Below, piece by piece: positions 1 to 9,509 of a stretch of 64,000 bases of DNA. The notes under the pieces were generated by a model that saw only the letters and a list, made by a program, of their open reading frames with translations, was not told where the DNA came from and ran no database searches. Location of the stretch: NCBI GenBank assembly GCA_937958695.1, contig CALGNK010000011.1:82694-146693 (forward strand). The letters run 5' to 3'. How positions within the stretch are numbered: position 1 is the first letter of the stretch; each line of letters begins with the position of its first letter. The translations under genes and the position numbers were made by a program. The stretch comes from an uncultured bacterium (lineage in GTDB: Bacteria; DUMJ01).

Positions 1-893
1 GATAGGGAAACAAAAAGATTCTACTTAAGGCCATTTGTTTATGCTATAAAGAGCGAAAGGGACCCTATAACATTTGAGGAAATATACGCTGAAGATACTT
101 CTAAGAGGTTTCATATATATTTCTTTATTAGGGGGTATAGTTATAAATTATTAGGCCTCTTCCCTACGAATATCCATCTTTTTGGAGTAAAGGATGGATA
201 TATATATATCTGTTTGGTACAGACCAATTAGGAAGAGATCTATTTTCAAGGACCATGTATGGAACAAGGATATCTTTGAGTGTAGGGTTAGTCGGGGTAG
301 GAATAAGCTTTATCTTAGGTTTAATACTTGGAGGCATTTCTGGGTATTTTGGCGGAACAGTTGATAATGTCATTCAAAGAATTATAGATGTTCTTATGTC
401 TCTACCTACCATACCTCTATGGTTAGCATTTGCAGCTGCAGTTCCTCAAGATTGGTCATCTGTAAAGGTCTATTTCATTACTACAATAATACTCTCTATA
501 TTCGGATGGACTACTCTAGCTAGGACAGTAAGAGGCAAGTTACTATCTATGAGAGAAGAAGACTTTGTAATGGCTGCCAGACTTTATGGTTGCACACCAT
601 TCAGAATAATTACCAGGCATCTCTTACCTGGTTTTGCTAGTTATATAATCGTCTCTTTGACACTAGCTATCCCTAGTATGATACTAGGGGAGACAGCTCT
701 CAGTTATCTCGGGGTTGGATTACGTCCTCCGGCTATAAGTTGGGGAGTCCTTCTGCAAGATGCACAGAATGTTAGAACAATAGGGTTGCATCCTTGGATA
801 CTAATTCCATGCATATTTGTAATATTGGCCGTTTTAATGTTTAACTTTATGGGTGATGGCTTACGAGATGCAGCTGATCCATATGCAAGATAG
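1..893 (+). pseudogene. DppC/OppC-type ABC permease, 5'-partial and frameshifted
   Basis: This is the C-terminal part of an inner-membrane permease of the peptide/oligosaccharide (family-5) ABC class. It aligns along its length with the intact permease at 23737-24870, including the extracytoplasmic loop and the FGTDQLGRDLFSR segment. Reading frame 1 is open from base 1 to a TAG at 229, and homology then continues in another frame to the stop at 891-893. The switch lies in an (AT)6 run at 198-209; one AT unit fewer would restore a single frame reading GYIYLFGTDQLGRD. The cytoplasmic loop that contacts the ATPase is present (EEDFVMAARLYG...). The 5' end lies outside the window. It could be a pseudogene, a phase-variable gene or a sequencing/assembly error; an internal restart at ATG 255 is unlikely to give a working permease. 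Confidence 0.8.
198..209. repeat. (AT)6 dinucleotide run at the frameshift point
   Basis: Six AT units lie inside the permease coding sequence exactly where the frame breaks. Both flanking frames encode conserved permease residues, so a change of one unit (two bases) switches the gene between intact and broken. Confidence 0.85.
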
Positions 894-923
894 ATAAGTC
901 TTTCTAGGGGGGTAGTTTCTAAT

Positions 924-1349
924 CTATTTTCTTACTAATTTTCCTACCTTTGTACCAGGAAAGACCGTTCTTATTACCCTAGGATCTTCAACCTTTGCTA
1001 TTGCTACTTCACATATAGATAGAATTATACACCCCTCTTCTAAATGACCACTAAAAGATTTAAAATCTCTATTCACTATAGAAATATGTAAATGTGGTTC
1101 TCCACTAGCTATTATTCCCTGCAAAGATACAATCTCTAATGGACCTTCAAAATCTAAAAAGTCATCCTTTGGTGGGAAGTCATTAGATGCTACCATATGT
1201 ATCTTAGCCTTCAAAAGACTACCCACTCCAGAAACTACAACACCTGTATCTATTTTTGTATCTTTTACTGCTCCTATAATACTTTTAAGTAAGTCTTCTC
1301 CTCTATCCACACGACAAAATAAAAATTGTTTCCCATCTATTATCTCCAT
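924..1349 (-). CDS. PPC (DUF296) domain protein
   Basis: A 141-residue single-domain protein of the plants-and-prokaryotes-conserved (PPC/DUF296) family. The family metal ligands are visible: GEPHLH at residues 83-88 (His86 and His88) and GHL at 101-103. Bacterial members are small cytoplasmic trimers; some families bind DNA through added AT-hooks, but none is present here. It is the last gene of the minus-strand catabolic operon, 10 bases after the aldehyde dehydrogenase gene, with a clear AGGAGG before its ATG. The role is unknown; it may be a small-molecule binding or regulatory protein for this pathway. Confidence 0.75.
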   Translation of the reverse strand: MEIIDGKQFLFCRVDRGEDLLKSIIGAVKDTKIDTGVVVSGVGSLLKAKIHMVASNDFPPKDDFLDFEGPLEIVSLQGIIASGEPHLHISIVNRDFKSFSGHLEEGCIILSICEVAIAKVEDPRVIRTVFPGTKVGKLVRK

Positions 1350-1359
1350 ATATTTCCTC

Positions 1360-2802
1360 CTATCCTAGAACAATGAATACAGTCTTCCATTCAGTAAATA
1401 GGTCTATTGAAGTTGTTCCCTGCTCTCTTTCACCATTCCCAGAAGCCTTAACTCCACCAAAAGGACCTTGTATCTCCGCACCAGTTGGAGGGGCATTTAT
1501 ATAGACAACGCCAGACTCCAGAAGTTCCATAGCCTTAAAACTCTTCTTAAGGTCCTTTGTATATATTGAGGCAGAAAGGCCATATTCTGTGCTATTAGCA
1601 ATCTCTATGGCAGAGTTAAAGTCATCTGCCTTCATTATACATACAACAGGGCCAAATATCTCTTCTTTTGCTATCCTCATATCAGGGGTTACATCAGTAA
1701 ATACTGTAGGTTCAAAGAAGAAACCTTTAGAAAATTCACCACTATCTAAGACATTTCCTCCATATACAAGTTTTGCCCCTTCTTTTATTCCTACATCTAC
1801 ATAGTATCTTACTTTGTTTAGCTGTGATTCACTCACAAGTGGACCCATATCTGTATCCTTATCCATCCCATTACCTACCCTTATCTTCTTCACACTCTCT
1901 ATAAATCTATCTATAAATTCATCATAGATCTTCTTTTCCACAATAATTCTACTAGCTGCTGTACACTTCTGTCCTGTTGCACCGTATGCCCCTGAAACAC
2001 ATCCATCTAAAGCCAGATCCAAATTGGCGTCTTCTAAGACAATTACTGGATTTTTACCACCCAACTCTAATCCAACTTTCTTTATCATTTCTCCACATAT
2101 GGCTCCAATCTTACTCCCTATCTCTACTGAACCAGTAAAGGATACTACCCCTACATCGGGATGTCTAACTATCTCCATTCCTGCAGATTCGCCAAAACCT
2201 TGTATTAAATTTATAACACCTGGTGGCAATCCCGCCTCTTCTAATATTTTTACAAATTGCTGGGCTACTAAAGGAGTCTCTCTCGACGGTTTGAATACAA
2301 CAGTATTACCAGTTATAAGGGCAGGCATAATCTTTCTGACAGGCAATAGTAGGGGGAAGTTCCAAGGAGTAATAATACCTGCAATTCCAACCGGTTCCCT
2401 AAAATACACTATATATTTGTCCCTCTTTTCAGAAGGAACAGTCTCCCCTATAAGTCTTCTCCCTTCTCCAGCAGAGTAATAGACCATATCTATACTTACC
2501 TGAACCTCTCCAAGGGATTCTTTGAAGGTCTTTCCCATCTCCTTTGTGATTGTTTCAGCAAGCCTTTCTTTATCTCTTTCCATAAGCCTTGCCGCATTGA
2601 AAAGTATCTTACCTCTTTCAGGTGCAGGCATTCTTTTCCATTCTTTCTGAGCCTTTCTAGCACTTGCCACTGCCAGTTCTACATCTTCCTTCCCAGATAG
2701 AGGGAACTCTCCTAATACCTCATCATTATTGGCAGGATTTATACTCTTAAACGTCTTCCCAGTACTGGCATTTGTTATCCATCTTCCATCTATAAAGTTC
2801 AC
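1360..2802 (-). CDS. NAD(P)-dependent aldehyde dehydrogenase
   Basis: A full-length (480 residues) soluble aldehyde dehydrogenase. Visible landmarks are TPWNFP (145-150), FTGS (222-225), the general-base Glu246 in GLELGGK and the catalytic Cys280 in GATGQKC. The C-terminal GFGG-like segment before the Phe-rich end resembles semialdehyde dehydrogenases such as 2-oxoglutarate semialdehyde dehydrogenase, but the substrate cannot be fixed from sequence. The GTG start overlaps the stop of the preceding dehydrogenase gene (GTGA), so the two are translationally coupled. In this operon it probably oxidises an aldehyde or semialdehyde made by the RraA-family proteins or the upstream dehydrogenases. 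Confidence 0.9.
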   Translation of the reverse strand: MNFIDGRWITNASTGKTFKSINPANNDEVLGEFPLSGKEDVELAVASARKAQKEWKRMPAPERGKILFNAARLMERDKERLAETITKEMGKTFKESLGEVQVSIDMVYYSAGEGRRLIGETVPSEKRDKYIVYFREPVGIAGIITPWNFPLLLPVRKIMPALITGNTVVFKPSRETPLVAQQFVKILEEAGLPPGVINLIQGFGESAGMEIVRHPDVGVVSFTGSVEIGSKIGAICGEMIKKVGLELGGKNPVIVLEDANLDLALDGCVSGAYGATGQKCTAASRIIVEKKIYDEFIDRFIESVKKIRVGNGMDKDTDMGPLVSESQLNKVRYYVDVGIKEGAKLVYGGNVLDSGEFSKGFFFEPTVFTDVTPDMRIAKEEIFGPVVCIMKADDFNSAIEIANSTEYGLSASIYTKDLKKSFKAMELLESGVVYINAPPTGAEIQGPFGGVKASGNGEREQGTTSIDLFTEWKTVFIVLG

Positions 2803-3692
2803 TTACCTTTCACCTCTATCCCTAGGAGTTTTTCCCATACCTTAATAACAGCAGATTGATTCTCTTCACCATAACCAAGGTCTTTTACTGCAGTAAAGAG
2901 TTGACTTACAGTAGCACCTACAAAAAGAGGAACTTCTTCATTCTTAGCAAGTTCTAAGGCTAGATTTATATCTTTACTTGCCAGTTTAGCCTTAAATCCA
3001 GGAGTAAAATTTCTAGATAAAACTCCAGGTATCTGTGTCCTCAATATAAAGCCATCTGCAGCAGTATTTATTAAGACATCAAAAAGGACCTTTGGATCTA
3101 CCCCTAACTTTGTTCCTAAGGCAAAAGACTCTGCTATTATAGCCATATTTGAGATACTTATAAGGTTCCCAAGTAGTTTTACTATATGACCCTGCCCATT
3201 GGTACCTATATAAAATATATCCTTACCCATAGTCTCTAGGATAGGCCTGCATCTCTCTAAAATCTCTCTCTTTCCACCAACCATTATACAGAGGTTCCCT
3301 TCTTCAGCCCCTTTAACTCCTCTACTTACAGGGGCATCGAGCATCTCTACATTCCTTTCCCTGAGTCTTTCTGCTATCATTACTGTAGATTGGGGCATAC
3401 TTGTCCCCATATCTATCACAACGCTACCTGGTTTTACCCCTTCAATTACTCCATTCTCACCAAGCATTACCTCTTCAACCTCTTTAGAGCTTGGAAGCAT
3501 TGTAATCAATACATTAGACTCTTGAGCAACCTCCTTTGGTGTCTTGACAACCTTTGCTCCAAGCCCTTGTAGAATATTTACTGGTTCCATATTCCTGTGG
3601 GGCATGATAACCAAAGGGAAGCCCTTCTTGATTATATTTCTAGCCATAGGAAGCCCCATGGCACCTAAACCTATAAAGCCAACAATCTCCAT
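2799..3692 (-). CDS. 3-hydroxyisobutyrate / 2-hydroxy-3-oxopropionate dehydrogenase family
   Basis: A 297-residue beta-hydroxyacid dehydrogenase. The N-terminal Rossmann motif is GFIGLGAMG (residues 5-13), the substrate loop is DAPVSRG (119-125), and the catalytic lysine is Lys172 in GHIVKLLGN. Family members reduce tartronate semialdehyde to glycerate, or oxidise 3-hydroxyisobutyrate, with NAD(P). It sits 4 bases after the iron alcohol dehydrogenase gene and overlaps the aldehyde dehydrogenase gene. Together with RraA-type proteins this points to sugar-acid breakdown; tartronate semialdehyde reductase is the favoured but unproven activity. Confidence 0.85.
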   Translation of the reverse strand: MEIVGFIGLGAMGLPMARNIIKKGFPLVIMPHRNMEPVNILQGLGAKVVKTPKEVAQESNVLITMLPSSKEVEEVMLGENGVIEGVKPGSVVIDMGTSMPQSTVMIAERLRERNVEMLDAPVSRGVKGAEEGNLCIMVGGKREILERCRPILETMGKDIFYIGTNGQGHIVKLLGNLISISNMAIIAESFALGTKLGVDPKVLFDVLINTAADGFILRTQIPGVLSRNFTPGFKAKLASKDINLALELAKNEEVPLFVGATVSQLFTAVKDLGYGEENQSAVIKVWEKLLGIEVKGK

Positions 3693-3696
3693 TCTA

Positions 3697-4866
3697 TCAC
3701 TCTCCTTCGTAACTAGCCTCTAATATGGATATAAGATCTTCCTTCTTGCAAACCCTAGGATTAACAGTTAGATTTCCGCTCTTCATAGCCTCTTCAGCTA
3801 TTCTATCAAAATCTTCCTTTCTTACCCCAACTGATTTTAGATTCCTAGGTAAACCTATATCCATTATTAGCTCTTTTATAGCCTTAATAGATTTTAGTGC
3901 GGTTTCTCTTAAGGTATCCCCAGGAGATTCTCCCATTGCAACGGCAATCTCAGCATAGCCTTCAAGATTTCCTGGCAGATTAAATTCCATCACATATGGA
4001 AGAACTAATGCATTGGCTAATCCATGCGGAAGTCTAATATCCCAACTACCTAGTGGCATAGCTAGGGCATGGGCAATTCCCAATCTAGTATGTCTAAATG
4101 CCATTCCTGCTAGTAAGCTAGCAAGAAGCATATTAGTCCTTGCCTGTATATCTTCACCTCTTGATACTGCCCTTCTTAAATTACCAGCTATAAGTCTTAT
4201 ACTCTCTAAAGCCAGAGCCTTTGTAACTGGGGTAGCAACTGTTGTCACATACGACTCGATAGCATGGGTCAAGGCGTCCATTCCAGTCATAGCGGTTACA
4301 CTTGGGGGCATTGAAACAGTAAGCATTGGGTCACATATGGCTATCTTAGGGGTTAATAGATCACTTCCTATACTTATCTTTGTCATATCTTTACTATTAG
4401 TTAATACGGAGAATATTGTTAGTTCACTTGCAGTTCCAGAGGTTGTAGGAACAGCTATAATAGGCAATGGCTTATTCTTGACTTTGTTTACCCCTACATA
4501 ATCTAAAAGTGTCCCTCCCCTATTGGTTACCCTCATAGCTATAGCCTTAGCTGAGTCCATGGAACTTCCACCACCGATACCGATAACAACATCACAACTA
4601 TCCCCTATAGCTAGATCTGTTCCCTTTTCGATTGTCGTATCAAGAGGATTAGGTTCTACCTCGTCAAATATAACAAAATCTATTCTATCTTCAGAAAGTA
4701 TACCCTTTATCCTTTCCAAAATTCCTGAATTTGCTATCCCTTTGTCTGTAACTATAAAAGCCTTAGCCCCCCCAAGTTCTTTAATCCTCCTACCTAGTTC
4801 TCTTATAGAATCGCAACCAAAGATTATAACTGTTGGGATACTGAATATAAAGTTGAGGTTTTCCAT
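3697..4866 (-). CDS. Iron-containing alcohol dehydrogenase
   Basis: A 389-residue group III (iron) alcohol dehydrogenase. The NAD-binding GGGSSMDSAKA lies at residues 98-108. The four metal ligands can be placed as Asp197 and His201 (GMDALTHAIE), His266 (GIAHALAMP) and His281 (PHGLANAL). Such enzymes interconvert primary alcohols, lactaldehyde, 4-hydroxybutyrate or short diols and their carbonyls. It lies 2 bases downstream of the Ldh2-type gene in the same operon. The substrate is unknown. Confidence 0.88.
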   Translation of the reverse strand: MENLNFIFSIPTVIIFGCDSIRELGRRIKELGGAKAFIVTDKGIANSGILERIKGILSEDRIDFVIFDEVEPNPLDTTIEKGTDLAIGDSCDVVIGIGGGSSMDSAKAIAMRVTNRGGTLLDYVGVNKVKNKPLPIIAVPTTSGTASELTIFSVLTNSKDMTKISIGSDLLTPKIAICDPMLTVSMPPSVTAMTGMDALTHAIESYVTTVATPVTKALALESIRLIAGNLRRAVSRGEDIQARTNMLLASLLAGMAFRHTRLGIAHALAMPLGSWDIRLPHGLANALVLPYVMEFNLPGNLEGYAEIAVAMGESPGDTLRETALKSIKAIKELIMDIGLPRNLKSVGVRKEDFDRIAEEAMKSGNLTVNPRVCKKEDLISILEASYEGE

Positions 4867-4868
4867 CT

Positions 4869-5948
4869 TTAATTTTCTCCCTCTAAAGGAAAATTGACAG
4901 ATAATAACTTCCCAACCTCCTTCAGTTCTTTAATAACTTCTGGACCTAGCTGAATCCCGCTTCTTTTGTTTTCTACATATCTTCTAAACTCAAGTTCTCC
5001 TGGCAATAGTATCTCATCTACCCCTTTAGCCTTTGGTAAACTCTTTATCTCTTGTCTCATTAATTCCACCCTCTCTTTAAATTCATTGACTGGGCAGAAA
5101 TTTTCAATATTAAACACCATAATAAAATTACCCACATTTTGGGGCTTTGAAAAATCATCATATAAAGAACCTATATGTGAACCAAATTCTGCACCGCTTA
5201 GGATTCCACTTAATATATCTATCATTAAAGCTATGCCAGAACCCTTAGGGCCTCCAAAAGGCAATACCGCCCCCTTTAATGCAGATTCTGGATCAGTAGT
5301 AAACTCCCCTTCTGGATCCACAGCCCACCCTTCAGGGATAGTCTTTCCCTCTTTTGCTGCCAGAATAATCTTACCTCTAGCAACAATACTAGTAGCCATA
5401 TCTAAAAGGATAGGAGGAAACTCTCTAGTTGGAATACCAAAGGCAATTGGATTTGTTCCAAGATATGGGACCCTTGCTCCCCAAGGAGCCATAGTAGATG
5501 GGGCATTTGACATAACTACTCCAATCATATCTTTCTCTATAGCCTTTAGGGCATAATATCCTGCACACCCAAAATGTGTAGTATGTCTTACAGCCACAAC
5601 ACCAACACCAACCTTATTTGCCTTTTCTATTGCCAACTCTACAGCCTTAACCCCAACAACTTGGCCTAGACCGTTATCTCCATCTAAAACCGCCATAGAG
5701 GGGGATTCTCTAACAATATGAATGTTAGGTTTTGCATTTGTTAAGCCTGTTTGTATTCTTTTTACATATATACCGAGGCGGGTTACTCCATGAGAGCTTA
5801 TCCCCATAAGGTCTGCCCATACAAGATGATCTGAAACTATATCGGCAGATTCTTTAGTGATCCCAAGCTTTAATAAAACATCACAGCAAAAATTCTTTAA
5901 TAGATCGGCATCTATCTTAGAAACCGTCTGTAATTCTATATCTTTCAT
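4869..5948 (-). CDS. Ldh2/malate dehydrogenase-family oxidoreductase
   Basis: A 359-residue NAD(P)-dependent oxidoreductase of the malate/L-lactate/ureidoglycolate/2,3-diketogulonate (Ldh2, YlbC/YiaK) fold. Landmarks are GISSHGVTRLG (residues 49-59), the HTTHFGCAGYY segment, GTNPIAFGIPT and FGGPKGSGIALM. Members reduce 2-oxoacids to 2-hydroxyacids. It overlaps the RraA-family gene by 4 bases. With an RraA-type aldolase/decarboxylase next to it, a role on a 2-oxoacid intermediate of a sugar-acid pathway is a reasonable inference. Confidence 0.85.
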   Translation of the reverse strand: MKDIELQTVSKIDADLLKNFCCDVLLKLGITKESADIVSDHLVWADLMGISSHGVTRLGIYVKRIQTGLTNAKPNIHIVRESPSMAVLDGDNGLGQVVGVKAVELAIEKANKVGVGVVAVRHTTHFGCAGYYALKAIEKDMIGVVMSNAPSTMAPWGARVPYLGTNPIAFGIPTREFPPILLDMATSIVARGKIILAAKEGKTIPEGWAVDPEGEFTTDPESALKGAVLPFGGPKGSGIALMIDILSGILSGAEFGSHIGSLYDDFSKPQNVGNFIMVFNIENFCPVNEFKERVELMRQEIKSLPKAKGVDEILLPGELEFRRYVENKRSGIQLGPEVIKELKEVGKLLSVNFPLEGEN

Positions 5949-6622
5949 TCTTCTTCTGTTAATCCCTCTCTTTCTAAAACTTGTCTTAAGTTCAGTAAAT
6001 CAAGGGTAAGTTTACCCTGTTTTAACTCCTCAATGACTCTTCTCTCAAACCTTTCTCTATCCTCTGCCCTCTTTATAACCTCTTTCACGTCTTCTTTTTT
6101 TACAACTACAACGCCATCAGCGTCTCCTAAGACTACATCCCCAGGATTTACTATAACTCCTCCACAGGTAATAGGATGATTTATATAACCAATTAATTTC
6201 TTTGTAGTTGCCTTTATAGACACAGACCTACAAAAAACTGGAAAACCCAAAGCTTTTATAGCCTGAGTATCTCTAATTCCACCATCTATTACTAGCCCCT
6301 TTATACCTCTCTCCATCGCTGCTACAGTAGCTATTTCCCCCCAAGCTCCAGCCTCCCCATAATCTCCAATATTTACCACTAGGATATCCCCTGGCTGAGC
6401 TACAGATATAGCCTTATGAATCATTAGGTTATCTCCAGCTCGAGATAAAACTGTAACTGCAGGACCGCATAGCTTCATACTTTCATCTATAGGCTTTATA
6501 TAAGAAAACATTGCCCCATTCTGACCATTTGCCTCATAAACTGTAGCAGAGGAAAACTGAGATAATCTTTCGATTAACTCTTTACTAACCCTTTCGATCT
6601 TTTTTATTACGTTCGGCTTCAT
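5945..6622 (-). CDS. RraA-family protein (aldolase/decarboxylase type), first copy
   Basis: A 225-residue RraA-like protein, the fold shared by the RNase E regulator RraA and by divalent-metal pyruvate aldolases/oxaloacetate decarboxylases (HMG/CHA aldolase family). The signature VIDGGIRDT (residues 111-119) supplies Arg117 and Asp118, and the C-terminal NPGDVVLGDADGVVVV is typical. Its position among dehydrogenases favours an enzyme over an RNase regulator. It overlaps both neighbours by 4 bases. A second copy lies at 7306-7998, just upstream of the regulator gene. Confidence 0.82.
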   Translation of the reverse strand: MKPNVIKKIERVSKELIERLSQFSSATVYEANGQNGAMFSYIKPIDESMKLCGPAVTVLSRAGDNLMIHKAISVAQPGDILVVNIGDYGEAGAWGEIATVAAMERGIKGLVIDGGIRDTQAIKALGFPVFCRSVSIKATTKKLIGYINHPITCGGVIVNPGDVVLGDADGVVVVKKEDVKEVIKRAEDRERFERRVIEELKQGKLTLDLLNLRQVLEREGLTEEE

Positions 6623-7284
6623 TTTAATTCTCCTCTATAAAATTTTAGAACATCTTCTTTTGCATTCTTTATATGCGTTCTCATAGCCAATTCACTTTTT
6701 TCAGAATCCCTCTCCTTTATTGCATTAAGAATCTCTATATGCTCTGATAAGGATTTTAGAGGCCTTCCTGGTATATGAGAAGAACGAAATTTAAGGAGTT
6801 GTATCTGATTTTTTATAATCTCTAAGTGACTTATAAGCCTGTTATTTTTACTACTATGATGTATGAGATTATGGAATATCTCATCATATTTTATACAGCT
6901 GTTATAATCTTTATCCTCTACAGCGGTTCTATAATTATTAAGAGCCTTTTCTAATTCTTTAATAAATGAACTATTAGCATTCTTCGCTGAGTATCTTGCA
7001 GCTACTCCTTCTAAAACTTCCCTTAAAACATAAATCTCTTCTATATCATCCACCTCAAGGCTTACTACATAAGCACCTTTCCTCGGAATTATCTTTACAA
7101 GTCCATCTTTTTCTAAAGCAGTTAAGGCTGTCCTTACAGGAGTTCTACTTACATTGAGCTGCTTAGAAATTTCTTCTTCTACTATCTTAGAATTAGGGGG
7201 AAGCTTCTGCTGAAAGATCATAGACTTTATCTCTTCATATACCAATGTATCTAGATTTTTATACTCCACTCTTATTTCTGCCAT
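6619..7284 (-). CDS. GntR/FCD-family transcriptional repressor
   Basis: A winged-helix GntR regulator with a C-terminal FCD (FadR-type) effector domain. The HTH region includes ISKQLNVSRTPVRTALTALE, and the FCD domain follows with acidic/His metal-site candidates in DEIFHNLIHH and in EHIEIL. The ATG at 7284 is preferred because AGGGGGA sits 7 bases upstream; an earlier in-frame GTG at 7305 has no Shine-Dalgarno. FCD regulators commonly bind sugar acids or other organic acids and recognise TTGTATACAA-like palindromes. Such a palindrome lies over the operon promoter at 11320-11337, so autoregulated repression is inferred. Confidence 0.88.
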   Translation of the reverse strand: MAEIRVEYKNLDTLVYEEIKSMIFQQKLPPNSKIVEEEISKQLNVSRTPVRTALTALEKDGLVKIIPRKGAYVVSLEVDDIEEIYVLREVLEGVAARYSAKNANSSFIKELEKALNNYRTAVEDKDYNSCIKYDEIFHNLIHHSSKNNRLISHLEIIKNQIQLLKFRSSHIPGRPLKSLSEHIEILNAIKERDSEKSELAMRTHIKNAKEDVLKFYRGELK

Positions 7285-7305
7285 AAGCTTCCCCCTAGAT
7301 ATCAC

Positions 7306-7998
7306 CTATAGTACAGTCTCATCTAAAGGTAATCCAGCTTGCTCATAAAGTCTTCTACGACCAACCTTATCTTCCTCTAATATCTTTAATGCTATATCTG
7401 CCACCTTTAAAGCATACTCCTGTGGTACTACAACAACTCCATCTCCATCTCCTACTATTACATCACCAGGTCTTACTAAGACTCCACCACAATTTATAGG
7501 TTTATTCATAGACTCAAACTCCATCCTAGCCTGCACCATAGTTCTGGATATATACCTGCAAAACACAGGTACTCTCTCCTTTATAACTTCATCGGTATCT
7601 CTACATCCACCGTCAGTTACTAATGCCCTGGCTCCTTTATTAAAATATGCCAGAGAATTGTTTGAACCCAATAAACCCACATCCAAGTCATGGGCATCTA
7701 TCACTATTATATCCCCAGGCTCAATAATCTCTCCAAAAGGATAGGTACATACATTTGCATACCAATCCTCAACAAACTTATTATACTCCTCTGGGCTCAT
7801 TGTTGGAACTATCCTGTTCGTCGGGACATACCTTACTGTCTTTGCTATGCCGCATACCTTTACTGGTCTAAATAATGGTCTTATATCTCTTGACATTAAA
7901 CCAATATTCCTCAGCATGAGCCAATCCATAGCATCACACACATCCGCTACTCTTAATGGAGCAAATTTTTCTAAAATCTTTTCTCTATCAATCGCCAT
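7306..7998 (-). CDS. RraA-family protein (aldolase/decarboxylase type), second copy
   Basis: A 230-residue RraA-family protein with LVTDGGCRDTDEV (Arg133 and Asp134) and the C-terminal RPGDVIVGDGDGVVVV. It is clearly divergent from the other copy at 5945-6622, so a recent duplication is unlikely; two different pathway steps or a hetero-oligomer are possible. The ATG is preceded by AAAGGAGG. It is the first cistron after the binding-protein gene and its hairpin. Confidence 0.82.
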   Translation of the reverse strand: MAIDREKILEKFAPLRVADVCDAMDWLMLRNIGLMSRDIRPLFRPVKVCGIAKTVRYVPTNRIVPTMSPEEYNKFVEDWYANVCTYPFGEIIEPGDIIVIDAHDLDVGLLGSNNSLAYFNKGARALVTDGGCRDTDEVIKERVPVFCRYISRTMVQARMEFESMNKPINCGGVLVRPGDVIVGDGDGVVVVPQEYALKVADIALKILEEDKVGRRRLYEQAGLPLDETVL

Positions 7999-8030
7999 AG
8001 TCGTTGCCTCCTTTAAGATTTATATTAATC

Positions 8031-8051
8031 CCCCCGAGTAAAACTCGGGGG
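8031..8051 (-). promoter_or_regulatory. Intercistronic hairpin after the sugar-binding-protein gene
   Basis: CCCCCGAGT and ACTCGGGGG form a perfect 9-bp stem around a 3-base loop, 9 bases past the stop of the binding-protein gene and before the RraA gene. On the transcribed (minus) strand it is followed by GATTAATA rather than a U-run, so a 3'-end stabiliser or partial attenuator is more likely than a full terminator. The T-run lies on the other strand. Confidence 0.8.
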
Positions 8052-8059
8052 ATTTTTAA

Positions 8060-9397
8060 CTACTTATAAAACTTCTTGAGAACCTCTAAAATCTTTGGTT
8101 TTGCAGCTTTTGCTGCCTCAGCAGCAGTTCTCTTTCCAAGATATACTGGATCAAATTCTGTTCTTAGTATAGTATTTATCTCAGCAGCACCTGCAGGGAT
8201 CCTAGCATAACCTAGATGTACTCCAGTCTTAGTTGGATTTATTACCGCATCTACCCAAACCCTCTTCCAGTTCTCTTCAATGTATATACCTCTCTCTACT
8301 TGAAGTTCGAACCTCTTAGCCCAAAGATCCATCCTGTGAGTACCCCATCTGTAATGCTCTGCTACCTTCTCTGCTACTTCTTTAGAAAGGGCATATTTTA
8401 TAAATTTCCAGGCAGCGTCTGGAGCCTTGCTTCCACTCGGAATAGCAAAACCAGTAGCACCAAGTGCATACCATACACCGCCTTTACCCTTTGGTAAGAA
8501 TTCTACACCATATCTTTTAACTGGCCTTTTCTCGTATCTTATCCAGTATCCTTCAGCTGCATGTGGGAAACAAGACATTGCAGTTTTACCTATTCTAAAA
8601 GGAGGGCCTAGTCCTGCTATCTGGTCAGAGGTTGGAGCTACTTTATATTTATTGATACAATCCGCCATAAACTGAATCGCTTCTATAGTCTCAGGCTTAT
8701 CTATAAAGACTGATTTATAATCATCACTGTAGGTATCACCACCGAAGGACTTAATCATAGCCCAACCCATTTCATGGTGCCACCAAGAAGCGGGCTCACC
8801 ACCAAACATTAAATCTGTAGTACCCCACTGATCTATAACTCCATCTCCGTTAAAATCTTTAGTAAGCTTTTGTGCTGCAGTAAGGAAATCCTTCCAAGTC
8901 CAACCCTGCCAAGGATACTTAACCCCAGCCTGATCAAACATATCCATGTTGTACCAGACAGCTATTCCACCGTGATCTTTAGGTAATACGTATTGTTTAC
9001 CATCATGCTGAAATATTCTCTTTAAGACCGCAGGAATTTGGGCTAAATCTGAAGCGAATGCCTTATCTCTTCTAATATAGTCGTCTAGAGGTCTTAATGC
9101 ACCTTGAGCTGCATAATCCTTGAATCTAGAATAATGCATCCAAACCATATCAGGATGCTGACCACCGGCAAACATTGTAGCAATTTTAGGCCAATAGTCT
9201 CCCCATGGCTCTATACTGAGTTTTACCTCTATATCAGGATTTCTTTTCTCAAATTCTGCTATAAGACCCTTCCATAAATCTAACTCTGGTCCTGGAGTCA
9301 TTGGTGCAAACCAGTTTAGTACCGTCTTTGCAAAACTAATTCCGGATAGAGAAAATGCTAATAATAAGCATATAAAACTAACCAACAATCTCTTCAT
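8060..9397 (-). CDS. ABC sugar-binding protein (family 1)
   Basis: A 445-residue extracellular solute-binding protein of the MalE/family-1 type. An N-terminal signal peptide (MKRLLVSFICLLLAFSLSG, cleavage probably after SFA) is followed by the mature domain starting KTVLNWFAP. Regions such as FEKRNPDIEVKLS and GKTAMSCFPHAAEGYW fit the family. It lies downstream of its two permease genes, 112 bases after the second, and is followed by a strong hairpin. It probably captures the sugar or sugar acid that the operon degrades. No ATPase gene is present, so a shared MsmK-like ATPase elsewhere is expected. Confidence 0.9.
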   Translation of the reverse strand: MKRLLVSFICLLLAFSLSGISFAKTVLNWFAPMTPGPELDLWKGLIAEFEKRNPDIEVKLSIEPWGDYWPKIATMFAGGQHPDMVWMHYSRFKDYAAQGALRPLDDYIRRDKAFASDLAQIPAVLKRIFQHDGKQYVLPKDHGGIAVWYNMDMFDQAGVKYPWQGWTWKDFLTAAQKLTKDFNGDGVIDQWGTTDLMFGGEPASWWHHEMGWAMIKSFGGDTYSDDYKSVFIDKPETIEAIQFMADCINKYKVAPTSDQIAGLGPPFRIGKTAMSCFPHAAEGYWIRYEKRPVKRYGVEFLPKGKGGVWYALGATGFAIPSGSKAPDAAWKFIKYALSKEVAEKVAEHYRWGTHRMDLWAKRFELQVERGIYIEENWKRVWVDAVINPTKTGVHLGYARIPAGAAEINTILRTEFDPVYLGKRTAAEAAKAAKPKILEVLKKFYK

Positions 9398-9509
9398 AAA
9401 CTTTTCACCCTCCTAAATCTCATTTATAACTTATTCCCCTTAAGATACCTCATCAAGATTAAAGGTAACTATAAAGATAAAACAAAAGATTTCTATCCCT
9501 TAAAAGCTC

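Noticed and set aside
8031-8054. Hairpin taken as a plain rho-independent terminator for the binding-protein gene
   Set aside because: The T-run is on the plus strand whereas the operon is transcribed from the minus strand, and co-directional genes continue after it.
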